Counted from the stretch's first letter, positions 45,232 through 54,477 are shown. The stretch: DNA of 64,000 bases from Xylanimonas ulmi (GCF_004216535.1 NZ_SGWX01000001.1:1364001-1428000), one strand, 5' to 3'. Notes: generated by a model not told the origin, from the letters alone. Made by a program: numbers and translations.

Positions 45232-46263
45232 TCAGCGGTGTGCGGCGCCGGGTTCGACGCGCCCATCCGGGGTGACGCGGCCCCGCCGCCGGAGCCGTGC
45301 GAGCAGGCCGGGCGCGCTCGCGGCGGCGACGATGACCAGGACGACCAGCGTGACCGTCGCCCAGGGCACGGCCCAGGTGGTGGCCGATCCCGCGGCGGTC
45401 GTGGCGCCCGCGCCGCCGACGGCGACGCCGTCCACGCGTACGGCCGCCGTCGCGCGGCCCAGCGGCCGTACGCCGGTGACCTCGACCGTGCGCCGCACGC
45501 TCGATCCGGGCAGCACCTCGTCAAGGTCGCCGCTCACGCTCCGGGCTCCGGACCCGCCAGGCCCGCGCACCGTGACGGACTCGGTGGGCACGAGCCGCGT
45601 GTTGCCGGTGTTGGTCAGCGTGTACGTCACCGTCGCGGCGACGGCGCCCAGGGGTCGCGGCGTGCCGTGGGCGACGACGTCGACGCCCGTCACTGTCAGC
45701 GCCGGCGTCAGGTCGCCGGCGACGCGGGCGTGCACGCGCAGGGCCAGGCGCCGGTCGACGGTCAAGGCGCCGTCGCCTGAGGTGGCGGCCAGGGAGGTCA
45801 CGATGCCGGCGGCGTGGTCGCCGGGGGCGGCGTCGGCGGGGACCCGCAGGGTGAAGGGCACCTCGACGCGGGCGCCCGCCTCGACGTGGACGGCGCTCGC
45901 CGAGGTCTCGATCCACGCGCCCAGGTCGGTGGGCGCCTGCGCGGCGGGCAGCAGGTCGAGGTGCCCCTCGGGCGTGGTCAGGGCGTCGGTGGCGTAGACG
46001 GCGAGATCGAGCGGGCTGGCTGTCGGGTTGGTGACCACGAGGACGTCGTCGACCACCTGCCCGGGCTCGACGGCGTACACGAAGTTGGCGCGGCCCGCCC
46101 CGAGCCCGCCGTCGCCCGGGGCGAGCGACCAGGTGACGTCGTCGGCGCTCGCGGGCGCGGCGGGAGCGAGCAGGGTCAGGGCGACGACGGTCGCCGCCGC
46201 GGCGGCGCGCGCCAGGCCGAGGCCTGAGGCGCGCCGCCGCGGGGTGGTGCGGGCGCGGGTCAC
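45232..46263 (-). CDS. DUF916-like surface protein with C-terminal membrane anchor
   Basis: 343 residues. Signal peptide (VVALTLLAPAAPASA), two immunoglobulin-like beta domains (TWSLAPGDGG to about 165, then to about 285), one transmembrane helix (WATVTLVVLVIVAAASAPGL) and a basic cytoplasmic tail. The pattern of first domain and membrane anchor is that of DUF916/WxL-interacting proteins, which bind peptidoglycan and partner surface proteins. Last gene of the heme operon; the GTG start is three bases after the HtaA stop. It may scaffold the HtaA proteins at the wall (inference). Confidence 0.75.
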   Translation of the reverse strand: MTRARTTPRRRASGLGLARAAAAATVVALTLLAPAAPASADDVTWSLAPGDGGLGAGRANFVYAVEPGQVVDDVLVVTNPTASPLDLAVYATDALTTPEGHLDLLPAAQAPTDLGAWIETSASAVHVEAGARVEVPFTLRVPADAAPGDHAAGIVTSLAATSGDGALTVDRRLALRVHARVAGDLTPALTVTGVDVVAHGTPRPLGAVAATVTYTLTNTGNTRLVPTESVTVRGPGGSGARSVSGDLDEVLPGSSVRRTVEVTGVRPLGRATAAVRVDGVAVGGAGATTAAGSATTWAVPWATVTLVVLVIVAAASAPGLLARLRRRGRVTPDGRVEPGAAHR

Positions 46264-46266
46264 GTG

Positions 46267-47898
46267 TCAGCCCACGGCCGTCAGGGTGAGCACGCCGGTG
46301 TAGTCGCCGGCCGGCGTGGTCAGCGGGATGCGCAGGCCGAGGCCGGCGTCCACGGCCACCGCCCCCGGGGCGTGACCCGCCGGGGCCGAGGCCAGGGTGC
46401 GGCTCTCGGTGAGGGCCGTGCCGACGCCCGGTGGGACGGCCGCTCCGGCGACGGCGCCGCCCGCGTTCGCGCTGACCGCGGGCGTCCAGCCGAGGGCGGA
46501 GCCCGAGAACGTGCGCTCCCCGGCCACGAAGTCGCCCACCCGGCCGTTGATCGACCACGCGGGTGTGCCGGCGCGGGTGTCGGTCACGGTGACCTGGCGC
46601 AGCGCGCCGGACGCGGTGAACGCCCCCTCCCCCTGGGCGGCGGTGCCGAGGCTCACCGCGCCGGCTCCGCTGATGGTCCACTCGAACGATCCCGGCTCCT
46701 CGGGCTGCTCAGCCTCGGGGACCGTGACGTCGATCGGAACGTCGCCGGGGTTCGCGAACGTGACCGGGACGTAGAGCTCCTGCCCGGCGTTGACGGGTCC
46801 GCCGGCCGCGTACACGTAGACGCCGTAGTTGCCCTCGGCGGTGTCGGCGGCGCTCACCTGCAGCGTGGTGGTGAAGGTTCCGTCGGGGTTCAGCAGCACG
46901 TACGGGACCTGGCCGCCCTGCTCGGTGAACGACGGGTCGGGCAGCACCCACTTCTGGTCGATGACCTTGCGGGCCGACGCCGCCACGCCCTCGGACGGCC
47001 GCCAGGCCGCCGGGAACGCGCCGAAGACGACGTACACGCCGGTCGGCTTGCCCGCCAGCGGCGGGCGCGTCCCGACGTTGGCGGCCGGGTCGAAGCCCGA
47101 TCCCGTCACGGTGACGGTCGTGGTGGCCTCGGGGTCGAGGCCGGTGGCCTGGGACAGTGTGACGCTCGGCGTCCAGGCCGTCGGCGCGGGCGCGAGGGCG
47201 CCCGACACGCTCAGGTCGTCGAGGAGCTCCCCCGCCCCGTACAGCGGCAGCGCGGCGGCGCCGTCCTCGGTCAGCCGCACACCGGTCAGGGCGACGGACA
47301 CGGTGTCAGCGGAGAGCGTGACGTCCGCGTCGTCGGCGACGGCGAGAGTGACGTCCTCACCGCCGTAGGTGCCCGCATGCCACTCGCCGAAGTCGCCCGT
47401 CACGACCGCCTGGACGTCGGCGACGACGCTCGCGACGCCGCCGCTGACGCGCACGCCGACGTTCTCGACCGTGATGTCGAAGAAGTGCGACGGGAAGTGG
47501 TAGGCGATTGCGCCGGTGGTCTCGACGGTGAGGTCGTCGGCCGAGGCGACCGTCCCGCCGCTGACGGGCAGCAGGTAGGGCAGGGTCTCGTTGGGGGTGG
47601 CCTGGTTCGACGTCGAGGCGGGCGCCGCGTCGAGGTCGAACGCGGCCGGCGGCGCGAGGGTGATGCGCTGCCCGTACGGCAGCGCGCCGATCGGGGGCAG
47701 GGCGGCGGTCTGGTTGCCGACGTAGGAGCGGAAGCTCTGCTTGAAGCCCCAGGCCAGGTCACCGCTCTCGGCGGCGACGGCCTGGCCTCCGTCGGCGTGC
47801 GCCGGGCCGGCGAGCGCGACGACGCCGGCGCCGAGTCCGACGGCGAGCGTCGCGACGCCCGCGCCCAGTCGGCGCCTGGCAGTGCTGAGGTGTCTCAT
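46267..47898 (-). CDS. HtaA-domain heme-binding cell-surface protein
   Basis: 543 residues. Signal peptide ending AHADG, then a heme-transport-associated HtaA domain (about 45-215, from LAWGFKQSFRSYVG, a typical opening with conserved aromatics). A central domain (about 225-385, GSGFDPAANVG and PTGVYVVFGAFPAAWRPSEG) also occurs in the 49320 protein, and a C-terminal beta domain (about 400-543) follows. No membrane anchor is seen, so it is secreted or held by partners. ATG 47898 after AAGGGAA. It binds heme and passes it to the HmuTUV importer, by analogy with Corynebacterium HtaA. Confidence 0.82.
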   Translation of the reverse strand: MRHLSTARRRLGAGVATLAVGLGAGVVALAGPAHADGGQAVAAESGDLAWGFKQSFRSYVGNQTAALPPIGALPYGQRITLAPPAAFDLDAAPASTSNQATPNETLPYLLPVSGGTVASADDLTVETTGAIAYHFPSHFFDITVENVGVRVSGGVASVVADVQAVVTGDFGEWHAGTYGGEDVTLAVADDADVTLSADTVSVALTGVRLTEDGAAALPLYGAGELLDDLSVSGALAPAPTAWTPSVTLSQATGLDPEATTTVTVTGSGFDPAANVGTRPPLAGKPTGVYVVFGAFPAAWRPSEGVAASARKVIDQKWVLPDPSFTEQGGQVPYVLLNPDGTFTTTLQVSAADTAEGNYGVYVYAAGGPVNAGQELYVPVTFANPGDVPIDVTVPEAEQPEEPGSFEWTISGAGAVSLGTAAQGEGAFTASGALRQVTVTDTRAGTPAWSINGRVGDFVAGERTFSGSALGWTPAVSANAGGAVAGAAVPPGVGTALTESRTLASAPAGHAPGAVAVDAGLGLRIPLTTPAGDYTGVLTLTAVG

Positions 47899-47958
47899 GG
47901 CGTTCCCTTCACAGTGGTGCGTGGTGTGGTGCGTGGCATGCCGGTGACCGGGCGCGGA

Positions 47959-49323
47959 TCACCGACTGAAGGGCAGGACGAGCCAGCCCTTGCGGAAGCC
48001 GGCCACGGCCGTGGACGCTGCGAGCAACAGCACGGTCGACAGGACGGCGAGGGTTTGACGGGTGTCGTCGGCGGTCAGGAGCCCGGGGACGAGCCCCGGC
48101 TCGGCGGCGCCGAGGGTGACGGCCGCGATGGCGGGCAGCGCCGTGGCGTCCGCGAGCCCCGGGGCGCCGAGCCCCGCGCTCGCGACACCCGCGCTCGCGA
48201 CACCCGGTCGCGCGCCGCTCGGCGCGGGGACGCTCGGGCGTTGGTCGGCGATCGCGGTGATCGCGGGCTGGGCGGGCGGCGCGGCGAGGACCGGGACCGC
48301 CGGCGGCGCCCCGCCGACGGAGCGGTCGGCGTCGAAGGAGACCACGACGTCGGCGGCTCGCTTGTACGGGTCGCGCGCGCCGCCGGAGCTGTACCAGAAC
48401 GAGCTTTGCCCGGCGCGGATCTGGAAGTCGACGAAGTTCTGGGGGAACGATCCCCAGCACACACCCGCGGCGTCGGATCGCTCCTGCTGCGTGGCGTCCG
48501 CGGGCAGGGTCAGGGCGACGCCGCAGTAGTCGGCGGCGATTCGCCCGCCGTCGTCGCCGAGCGGGCGGGTGCGCGTGAATGACGCGAGGGTGACCGTCGT
48601 CGGGGGCAGCGGCGCCCAGAGGGTGGAGTCGTCGCGGTCGGCGGCGAACCCGCCGGCGGTGGCGGTGAGCGTCCCGGCGCCGTCGGCGTCGAGGTGCAGC
48701 ACGGGGTCGGTGGCCCACCAGTAGGTCATGCCGCCGTAGAAGACGACCGTGAACGATCCGGTCCAGGCGATGTCGACGGCGCCGTCGGCGGTGCGGACGC
48801 CCGTGCCGCCTGTGACGACCACCTCGGCGCCCGAGACCCTTCCGCGCAGGTCCACGGGGAGTCCGTCCGGGGCGGTGCAGCGATCGGCCCACGTGGCCGG
48901 GACGGTGCGGGCGTCCGCTCCGGCGCCGACGGTCCGCTCGACGCGCACGCTCCCGTCGACGGCGCGGTAGAGGTCCTGGCGGTCGTCCGACCACGGTGTG
49001 CCGCCACCCGCGTTCCCGTCGGCGCCAGGGCGCCCGGCCATGAGGAAGTTGCAGCCGCCGAAGAACGCGGCCGATCCAGCCTCGGCGTTGACCGCCCAGC
49101 GCAGCTCGGCGTTGGTCAGGGTCCTCGCTCCCGGCTCAACGGCCGTGGCCGGGACGGTCACGGTGATGGGGATCGTGCCCTGGGAGGCGGGCTCGTCGGC
49201 GGGGTGGATGCCGAGCGTGGTGTCGTCGTCGCCGGCGAACGCGGGACCGGCCGTGAGCGGCGCCACGGCCAGGAGGGCGAGCAGCATCATCCCCGCACGC
49301 AGCCAGGAGGTGCGCCGCCTCAT
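47959..49323 (-). CDS. HtaA-like heme-binding protein with C-terminal membrane helix
   Basis: 454 residues. Signal peptide (ending GPAFAG), a first domain from TTLGIHPADEP, then an HtaA-like domain (about 60-300) with GSAAFFGGCNFLMAG, MTYWWATDPVLHLDADG and WGSFPQNFVDFQIRAG. A Pro/Ala-rich stalk with the repeat GVASAGVASAGLGAPG follows, then one transmembrane helix (LLLAASTAVAGF). It is probably a membrane-anchored heme receptor. The ATG overlaps the upstream stop (ATGA, 49320-49323). Confidence 0.78.
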   Translation of the reverse strand: MRRRTSWLRAGMMLLALLAVAPLTAGPAFAGDDDTTLGIHPADEPASQGTIPITVTVPATAVEPGARTLTNAELRWAVNAEAGSAAFFGGCNFLMAGRPGADGNAGGGTPWSDDRQDLYRAVDGSVRVERTVGAGADARTVPATWADRCTAPDGLPVDLRGRVSGAEVVVTGGTGVRTADGAVDIAWTGSFTVVFYGGMTYWWATDPVLHLDADGAGTLTATAGGFAADRDDSTLWAPLPPTTVTLASFTRTRPLGDDGGRIAADYCGVALTLPADATQQERSDAAGVCWGSFPQNFVDFQIRAGQSSFWYSSGGARDPYKRAADVVVSFDADRSVGGAPPAVPVLAAPPAQPAITAIADQRPSVPAPSGARPGVASAGVASAGLGAPGLADATALPAIAAVTLGAAEPGLVPGLLTADDTRQTLAVLSTVLLLAASTAVAGFRKGWLVLPFSR

Positions 49324-50552
49324 GCCCGTGCCTCCAGGGCCTGCGTGGACGGCGCCGCCTCCGCCTGCGCAGGCGGCGCGGCCGGTGAGCGTCGGTGACG
49401 CCGTGCGGCCCGCGCCCGCCGGATCGCGGTGGCGGCCGACGCGGCGACGACGGCGAGCAGCACCAGGGCGGCGACGGCGACGGCGGTCTCGGCCGGGGTG
49501 TAGCCGCCGGGCAGCCCCGAGCCGGCCGGCGCGGCCGCGGCCGCCTGGGCCTCGGCGGCGGTGGCGTCGGCCGGATCGCGGCGCACGGTCAGCTCGGCCT
49601 GCGGGCGCTGCCCTGAGGACGCCCCGACGACGGTCAGGAGGTGGGCGCCCACGCGCAGGGTGGACGGAAGCTCCATGAGCCCGGCGACCTCGCCGTGGCC
49701 GCCGGCCGTCAGCGGCCCGACGGCGACCGCGCCGTCGTCGAGCGTGGCGACGACCTGCTCGCCGGGCGTCATGCCCTGGACGGTGAACGCCAGGACGTGT
49801 CCCGCCACCGCCGTCGTCCGGTCGACGCCGAGGGTCGCGGGCCCCGGCGCAGTGGGCGCGGGATCGGTGAGCCCTTGGCCCGCACCGCCGGGCACGATGG
49901 CGGCCGGGGACGGGGAGGGGCCCTCCGGGGCGGGCTCCGCGCCCGGGCCCACCCCGGAGGGGGTCGTGCTCGCGCCGGGGCCGAAGGCCACCGGCGTGAA
50001 GGTCTCGTTGGCGGCGTTGACCACGCCGTGCGCGCCGATGGTGATCACACCGCACTGCACCTGGGTGCAGTCGACGTCGACGGGCGCGCCGTCGCGGTCG
50101 GTGGTCGCAAAGCGCGGGCCGGGCACGGCCAGCGTGGTCGACCACGTGCCGTCGGCGGCGATCGTGCCGCCGTTGGCCTGCGCCTCGGTGTCCGACCCGG
50201 GGAAGGCGACGAACCGGAAGTGGCCGGCGTTGTCGGCCTCCTGCGTGTCGGGGACGTAGCGGTAGTCAGAGCCCGTCGAGCCGCCGCGACTGGGACGCCA
50301 CGACCCGCCCGACGGGTCCGACACCCACCCGAACAGCACGTAGATGCCGCCGTAGCCGTGCGGCACGGATTGGAACCCGTGCCCGCTGACCTGCAGCGTC
50401 GTCGGCCCGTCGGCCGATGCCTGGGCCTGGCCGTCCGCGCCGGTCACGCTCACCTGGGGCGCGGCCTGGGCGGCGGGCGCGACCGCGATCAGCGCGCCGA
50501 GCGCGAGCGCTGTGGCGGTCAGAGGGGCGGCGAGCCGTCCGGCTGGCCTCAT
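49320..50552 (-). CDS. Heme-operon surface protein with central domain shared with HtaA protein
   Basis: 410 residues. Signal peptide (ending AQAAPQV), a beta domain (about 30-200) with GHGFQSVPHGYGGIYVLFGW and WRPSRGG that resembles the middle of the 46267 protein, a Pro-rich linker, an Ig-like domain (about 235-325), and a C-terminal transmembrane helix (AVAVAALVLLAVVAASAATA) with basic tail. Two cysteines (VDCTQVQCGV) may form a disulfide. Its role is heme capture or relay by context. Coupled to hmuV upstream and the HtaA-like gene downstream by ATGA overlaps. Confidence 0.75.
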   Translation of the reverse strand: MRPAGRLAAPLTATALALGALIAVAPAAQAAPQVSVTGADGQAQASADGPTTLQVSGHGFQSVPHGYGGIYVLFGWVSDPSGGSWRPSRGGSTGSDYRYVPDTQEADNAGHFRFVAFPGSDTEAQANGGTIAADGTWSTTLAVPGPRFATTDRDGAPVDVDCTQVQCGVITIGAHGVVNAANETFTPVAFGPGASTTPSGVGPGAEPAPEGPSPSPAAIVPGGAGQGLTDPAPTAPGPATLGVDRTTAVAGHVLAFTVQGMTPGEQVVATLDDGAVAVGPLTAGGHGEVAGLMELPSTLRVGAHLLTVVGASSGQRPQAELTVRRDPADATAAEAQAAAAAPAGSGLPGGYTPAETAVAVAALVLLAVVAASAATAIRRARAARRHRRSPAAPPAQAEAAPSTQALEARA

Positions 50553-51373
50553 GCGCGGACCTCCATCTCAGTCAGGGGCGTCGCGGGCGCGGGCTCGCCG
50601 CCACGGCGGGGCAGCACCAGCGGCCCGCCCGTGCGCGGATGCGCCACGACGTCGATCGGGTGGGCGTAGACGCGCGTCAGCAGCTCGCTGGTCAGCACCT
50701 GGTCGGGGGCGCCGAGCCCGGCGACCCGGCCGCGGTCGAGCACCAGCACGCGGTCGGCCCACGCCGCGGCGAGGGCGAGGTCGTGCAACACCGCGACGAC
50801 GGCGTCGCCGGCGCGGGCGCGGGCACGGGCCTGGGCGAGGACGCGCTCCTGGTGGCGCACGTCAAGGGCGGCGGTGGGCTCGTCGAGCAGCAGCAGAGCG
50901 GGCTCCTGGGCGAGGACGCGGGCGAGGGACGCACGCGCCCTCTCCCCGCCGGACAGCGTGGGGTAGGTGCGCGCGGCCAGGTGCGCGACGTCCGCGGCCT
51001 CAAGCGCCGCCGCGACCACCCGCTCGTCGTCGTCCTGCGCCGGGTCGCCGCGCCAGGGGGCGCGCCCCATGCGGACGACGTCGACGACGCGGAACGGGAA
51101 GCTGAGGTGGTTCTCCTGGAGCAGCACGCCCCGCAACCGGGCGAGCTCGGCGGGGCGGACCGCCGCGAGCGGGGTGCCCGTCCAGGTGACGGTTCCGGCG
51201 TCGGGCACGCGGTCGCCGGCGACGACGGCCAGCAGGGTCGACTTCCCGGCGCCGTTGGGCCCGACGACGGCGAGCACCTCGCCGGCGTCGACGTCGAGGT
51301 CGACGCCGTCGAGCAGTGTGGCGTCGCCGGCGCGCACCGTGGCGCCGCGGGCGCGCAGCAGCGCGGCGGTCAT
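50549..51373 (-). CDS. hmuV: Heme ABC transporter ATP-binding protein
   Basis: 274 residues. Walker [15 protein letters not shown]-loop LLQENHLSFPF, signature LSGGERARASLARVLAQ, Walker B LLLLDEPTAALD and H-loop VLHDLALAA, the pattern of HmuV/FecE ATPases. It energises heme import with HmuU and HmuT. The ATG at 51373 overlaps the permease stop (ATGA); a TTG at 51379 is the less likely start. Confidence 0.9.
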   Translation of the reverse strand: MTAALLRARGATVRAGDATLLDGVDLDVDAGEVLAVVGPNGAGKSTLLAVVAGDRVPDAGTVTWTGTPLAAVRPAELARLRGVLLQENHLSFPFRVVDVVRMGRAPWRGDPAQDDDERVVAAALEAADVAHLAARTYPTLSGGERARASLARVLAQEPALLLLDEPTAALDVRHQERVLAQARARARAGDAVVAVLHDLALAAAWADRVLVLDRGRVAGLGAPDQVLTSELLTRVYAHPIDVVAHPRTGGPLVLPRRGGEPAPATPLTEMEVRA

Positions 51374-52473
51374 GCCCAACCCCCGGCCTGCCGACGGGTG
51401 CGGCGCAGGAGCCAGAAGAAGAACGGCCCGCCGACCAGCGCGGTGAGCATGCCGATGGGCAGGTCGGCGTAGGCGACGGCGGTGCGGGCGACCAGGTCGG
51501 CCGCGAGCAGCAGCACGGCGCCGCCGAGGGCGCTGGCGGGCACGAGCACGCGGTGCGCGGGACCCACGGCCATGCGGACCAGGTGCGGGACGACGAGGCC
51601 GACGAACGCGATGATCCCGCAGAACGCGACGGCGGCGGCGGTCAGCAGGGCGACGGCGAGGATGGCCACGATCCGCAGCCGCTCGACGTCGACGCCGACG
51701 TGGCGCGCGGACCGCTCGCCGAGGGAGAGCAGGTCGAGCCGGGGCGCACGGGCCACGCCGATGGCGATGCCCACGGCCACCAACGGCGCGACGATCGCGA
51801 CGTGCGCCCAGCGCGTCCCGTTGAGCGAGCCGAGCTGCCAGAAGACGATCTGCTCACGTGCCTGGGTGTCGGCGAGGAAGGTGAGCAGGGCGATGAGGGC
51901 TCCGCACACGGCGTTGACCGCGACGCCGGTCAGCACGAGCGTGACGACCTCGGTGCGCCCGCCCGACCGCGCTAGCGCGTAGACGAGGAACGTGGCGACG
52001 AGCCCGCCCCCGAACGCGGCCACCGCCGTCGTCCACGGCCCGAAGGCCTGGAGCCCGAAAACGATCGTCGCCGACGCCGCGACCGCGGCGCCCGAGGAGA
52101 CGCCGACGACGCCAGGCTCAGCGAGCGGGTTGCCGAACACGCCCTGCATGAGCGCGCCCGCGGTCGCCAGCGCGGCGCCGACGAGCGCGGCCATGGCCAC
52201 GCGGGGAAAGCGGATGGTCCACAGTGCGGCGTCACCATTGGGGTGGGACGGCAGCGGTCCGACGTCGAGGCCCAGGCGGTGCAGCACGGACCCGACCACC
52301 TCGGCGGGCGCCACGTGGAGCTGACCCGACCCGGCGGCGACGACGGCGAGCACCAGGAGCGCGAGCGCCAGCGTGACGAACAGCGCGGTGACGCGGCCCG
52401 ACCGCGCGGGCGGGAGCGCGGTGGGCTCCATGGTGGCGGGGGCGGCGGCGTGCGCCGACAGCAGGCGCGTCAT
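51370..52473 (-). CDS. hmuU: Heme ABC transporter permease (FecCD family)
   Basis: 367 residues, about ten transmembrane helices. Family marks are FPRVAMAALVGAALATAGALMQ, NPLAEPGVVGVSSGAAV and FCGIIAFVGLVVPHLVRM, with a C-terminal LIGMLTALVGGPFFFWLLRR-type end. Channel subunit of the HmuTUV heme importer. The ATG at 52473 overlaps the HmuT stop (ATGA). Confidence 0.92.
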   Translation of the reverse strand: MTRLLSAHAAAPATMEPTALPPARSGRVTALFVTLALALLVLAVVAAGSGQLHVAPAEVVGSVLHRLGLDVGPLPSHPNGDAALWTIRFPRVAMAALVGAALATAGALMQGVFGNPLAEPGVVGVSSGAAVAASATIVFGLQAFGPWTTAVAAFGGGLVATFLVYALARSGGRTEVVTLVLTGVAVNAVCGALIALLTFLADTQAREQIVFWQLGSLNGTRWAHVAIVAPLVAVGIAIGVARAPRLDLLSLGERSARHVGVDVERLRIVAILAVALLTAAAVAFCGIIAFVGLVVPHLVRMAVGPAHRVLVPASALGGAVLLLAADLVARTAVAYADLPIGMLTALVGGPFFFWLLRRTRRQAGGWA

Positions 52474-53612
52474 GAGAGCGTCTGCGGGGCGTACAGGGCG
52501 CGCGCGAGCGCGTCGAGCACCCCGGCGCTGGCGGGGCCGAACGCGAGGATCTGCGTGTCGTCCATCGCGACGATGCGGCGGTGCCGCCCCGCGGGGGTCT
52601 GCGCGATCGCGGGCAGCCGCTCGAGCAGGCCGTCCACCCCGCCGACGGAGTCCAGGCCACCGGTCATCATGAGCAGCACGTCGGGCTGCGCGGACACCAG
52701 GCCCTCGTCGTTGACCGGACGCATGCCGGTCCAGCCGATCTCGGTCGCGACGTCGCTCGCGCCAAGGCTCGCGATCAGCGAGTCGGCCCCGGAGCCCTGG
52801 CCGAACAGGTAGTACACACCGGCCTGGCCGCGCACATAGAGGAACGCGACGCGCAGCCTTTTCGCCGGGTCCGCCGGAGCGAGCCTGGCCACCTGGGCGC
52901 TCACCGCGTCAACGTCCCGTTGCGTGCGCTGCGCCAGCGCCGCGCCCTGCTCGGGCACGCCGAGCGCGTCGGCGACCGCGGTGATCAGCGCTCCGGAGGT
53001 CTCCAGGCTGCGGTGCGAGTCGAGCACGACGACGGGGATGCCGGCGTCGCGCATCTGGAGGATCACGTCCCACGGCCCGAGAGTCGTGTCCGTGAGGATC
53101 ACCGACGGCGCCACCTCGAGGATGGCCTCGGCCGACAGCTCGTGGCCATGGGAGGTGACCAGAGGGCGGTCGGCGATCTCGTCGAAGGCCGAGGACGTGT
53201 CCCGGCCCACGACGTGCTCGCCGAGCCCGAGCTCGAACACGATCCGCGACAGGGACCCGTACAGGTCGAGCGCGAGGATCCGCGACGTGTCGGTCACGGT
53301 CACGGTGGCGCCCTGGGCGTCGGTGACCGTGGCGGGCAGCGCGGGCGCGGGCTCGACCGCCACGGGATGGATGCCGTCGTCCGGCGCCGTCGCGTCCACC
53401 TCGCCCTCCCATGTGCGCGGGTCGGCCAACGGCTGGACGTCGGCCAGCGGCGTCCTCGCCGCGCCACCCGCGGTGTGCGCAGAGGTTCCGGGGACGATGC
53501 CGCATGCCGCGAGCAGTGCGGCGGTCACCAGCGCGGCGAGCGCTGCGGTCACGGGGGCAGTCGGCCTGGTGGCGCGGCGCGGCGACGGCGTCGGACGGGG
53601 GTCCGGGCGCAT
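52470..53612 (-). CDS. hmuT: Heme-binding lipoprotein of ABC importer
   Basis: 380 residues from the ATG at 53612 (GAGGAG seven bases upstream; an in-frame GTG at 53627 overlaps that site and is rejected). Lipobox LLAAC with Cys37, then two lobes of a class III periplasmic-binding fold. Motifs of the hemin group are ILALDLYGSLSRIVFELG, VVGRDTSSAFDEI, VAFLYVRGQAGVYYLFG and SAGVLDALARALY. It delivers heme to HmuUV. First gene of the seven-gene heme operon, with a DtxR box about 60 bases upstream. Confidence 0.9.
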   Translation of the reverse strand: MRPDPRPTPSPRRATRPTAPVTAALAALVTAALLAACGIVPGTSAHTAGGAARTPLADVQPLADPRTWEGEVDATAPDDGIHPVAVEPAPALPATVTDAQGATVTVTDTSRILALDLYGSLSRIVFELGLGEHVVGRDTSSAFDEIADRPLVTSHGHELSAEAILEVAPSVILTDTTLGPWDVILQMRDAGIPVVVLDSHRSLETSGALITAVADALGVPEQGAALAQRTQRDVDAVSAQVARLAPADPAKRLRVAFLYVRGQAGVYYLFGQGSGADSLIASLGASDVATEIGWTGMRPVNDEGLVSAQPDVLLMMTGGLDSVGGVDGLLERLPAIAQTPAGRHRRIVAMDDTQILAFGPASAGVLDALARALYAPQTLS

Positions 53613-53671
53613 GGAGGCACTCCTCACAGGGGCGGCGGTGGCGGCCGCGAAACGAACGAAGCGGGCTCAAC

Positions 53672-53690
53672 TTAGGTGAGGCACACCTAA
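53672..53690. promoter_or_regulatory. DtxR/IdeR iron box upstream of hmuT
   Basis: TTAGGTGAGGCACACCTAA is a 19-base palindrome that matches the DtxR consensus at both half sites. It lies 60 bases upstream of hmuT, so the heme operon should be repressed when iron is plentiful. Confidence 0.88.
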
Positions 53691-53753
53691 CTTGCCAACC
53701 TCGGGGCAAGAAGAGGCCCCGGATTCACCCGCGGGATCAGGACTCCCGCAGGA

Positions 53754-54404
53754 TCAGGGGTGCAGCGCGCCCAACTCGGCGAACATCGCGCGATTGAGCT
53801 GGAACGCCCTCCGCGCCTCGGCGACGGCGCGGGCAGCCTCCGCGCTGTCGAGCCCCAGGCCGTCAAGGCGCTCGCGGTAGACGTCCTTGAACGGCTTCGC
53901 CTTGGGAATCTGGGGGAAGTCGTAGAACTCCAGACCGGCGGCTCCCATGCCGTAGTGGCGCTGCATCATCCGCTTGATCACCTGGCCGCCCGACAGGTCG
54001 CCCAGATAGCGCGTGTACGCGTGCGCGGCGTACTCCGGAAGCCTCGTGGCGGTCTCCCGCAGCCGGGCGGCATACCGCTCGACGCTGGGCAGCGCCCGCA
54101 CCTGCGAGCGCCAGCCGGGACCGTAGAGGTGCTCCAGGTCCCGCTCGATCGACGGGACGCGCGCGAGCTCGGCGAACACCAGCGAGCCGCCGCGGGCGTC
54201 CGCGGCGATCCGAGCGCTCGCCTCCTCCAGCGCGGCGTAGATCGTGTGCTGCTGCGCGGCGAGGCTCGCGTAGGCGCGCACGTCCAACTCGCCGGCCAAG
54301 AGGCGGGTCACAAAGCCTTGCGACTCCGCCTCCTGGTGCTCAGCGCGGGTTCCCTCGCGCAGCAGGTCCGACAGAAGCGGGGGTGCGACGGGCGCGACGG
54401 TCAC
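53754..54404 (-). CDS. hmuO: Heme oxygenase
   Basis: 216 residues, biliverdin-type heme oxygenase. Proximal ligand His23 in RAEHQEAES and distal-helix RYLGDLSGGQVI with Gly135, Asp136 and Gly139-140, matching the landmarks of Corynebacterium diphtheriae HmuO. It opens heme to biliverdin, CO and free iron, completing use of heme brought in by HmuTUV. Start is the GTG at 54404 with GGAGG five bases upstream. It has its own promoter with an iron box and a leader hairpin. Confidence 0.93.
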   Translation of the reverse strand: MTVAPVAPPLLSDLLREGTRAEHQEAESQGFVTRLLAGELDVRAYASLAAQQHTIYAALEEASARIAADARGGSLVFAELARVPSIERDLEHLYGPGWRSQVRALPSVERYAARLRETATRLPEYAAHAYTRYLGDLSGGQVIKRMMQRHYGMGAAGLEFYDFPQIPKAKPFKDVYRERLDGLGLDSAEAARAVAEARRAFQLNRAMFAELGALHP

Positions 54405-54432
54405 AGCGACCTCCAGGGAGACGTGCCGGAAC

Positions 54433-54453
54433 GTCCTGACGACCCGTCAGGAC
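54433..54453. promoter_or_regulatory. Leader inverted repeat between iron box and hmuO
   Basis: Perfect 9-base arms GTCCTGACG (54433-54441) and CGTCAGGAC (54445-54453) with a 3-base centre, between the hmuO iron box and its ribosome site. It could be an RNA hairpin in the 5' leader or a second operator, such as one for a heme-responsive regulator. Confidence 0.5.
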
Positions 54454-54477
54454 TCGGCGAAACCGTACCAGACTCAC

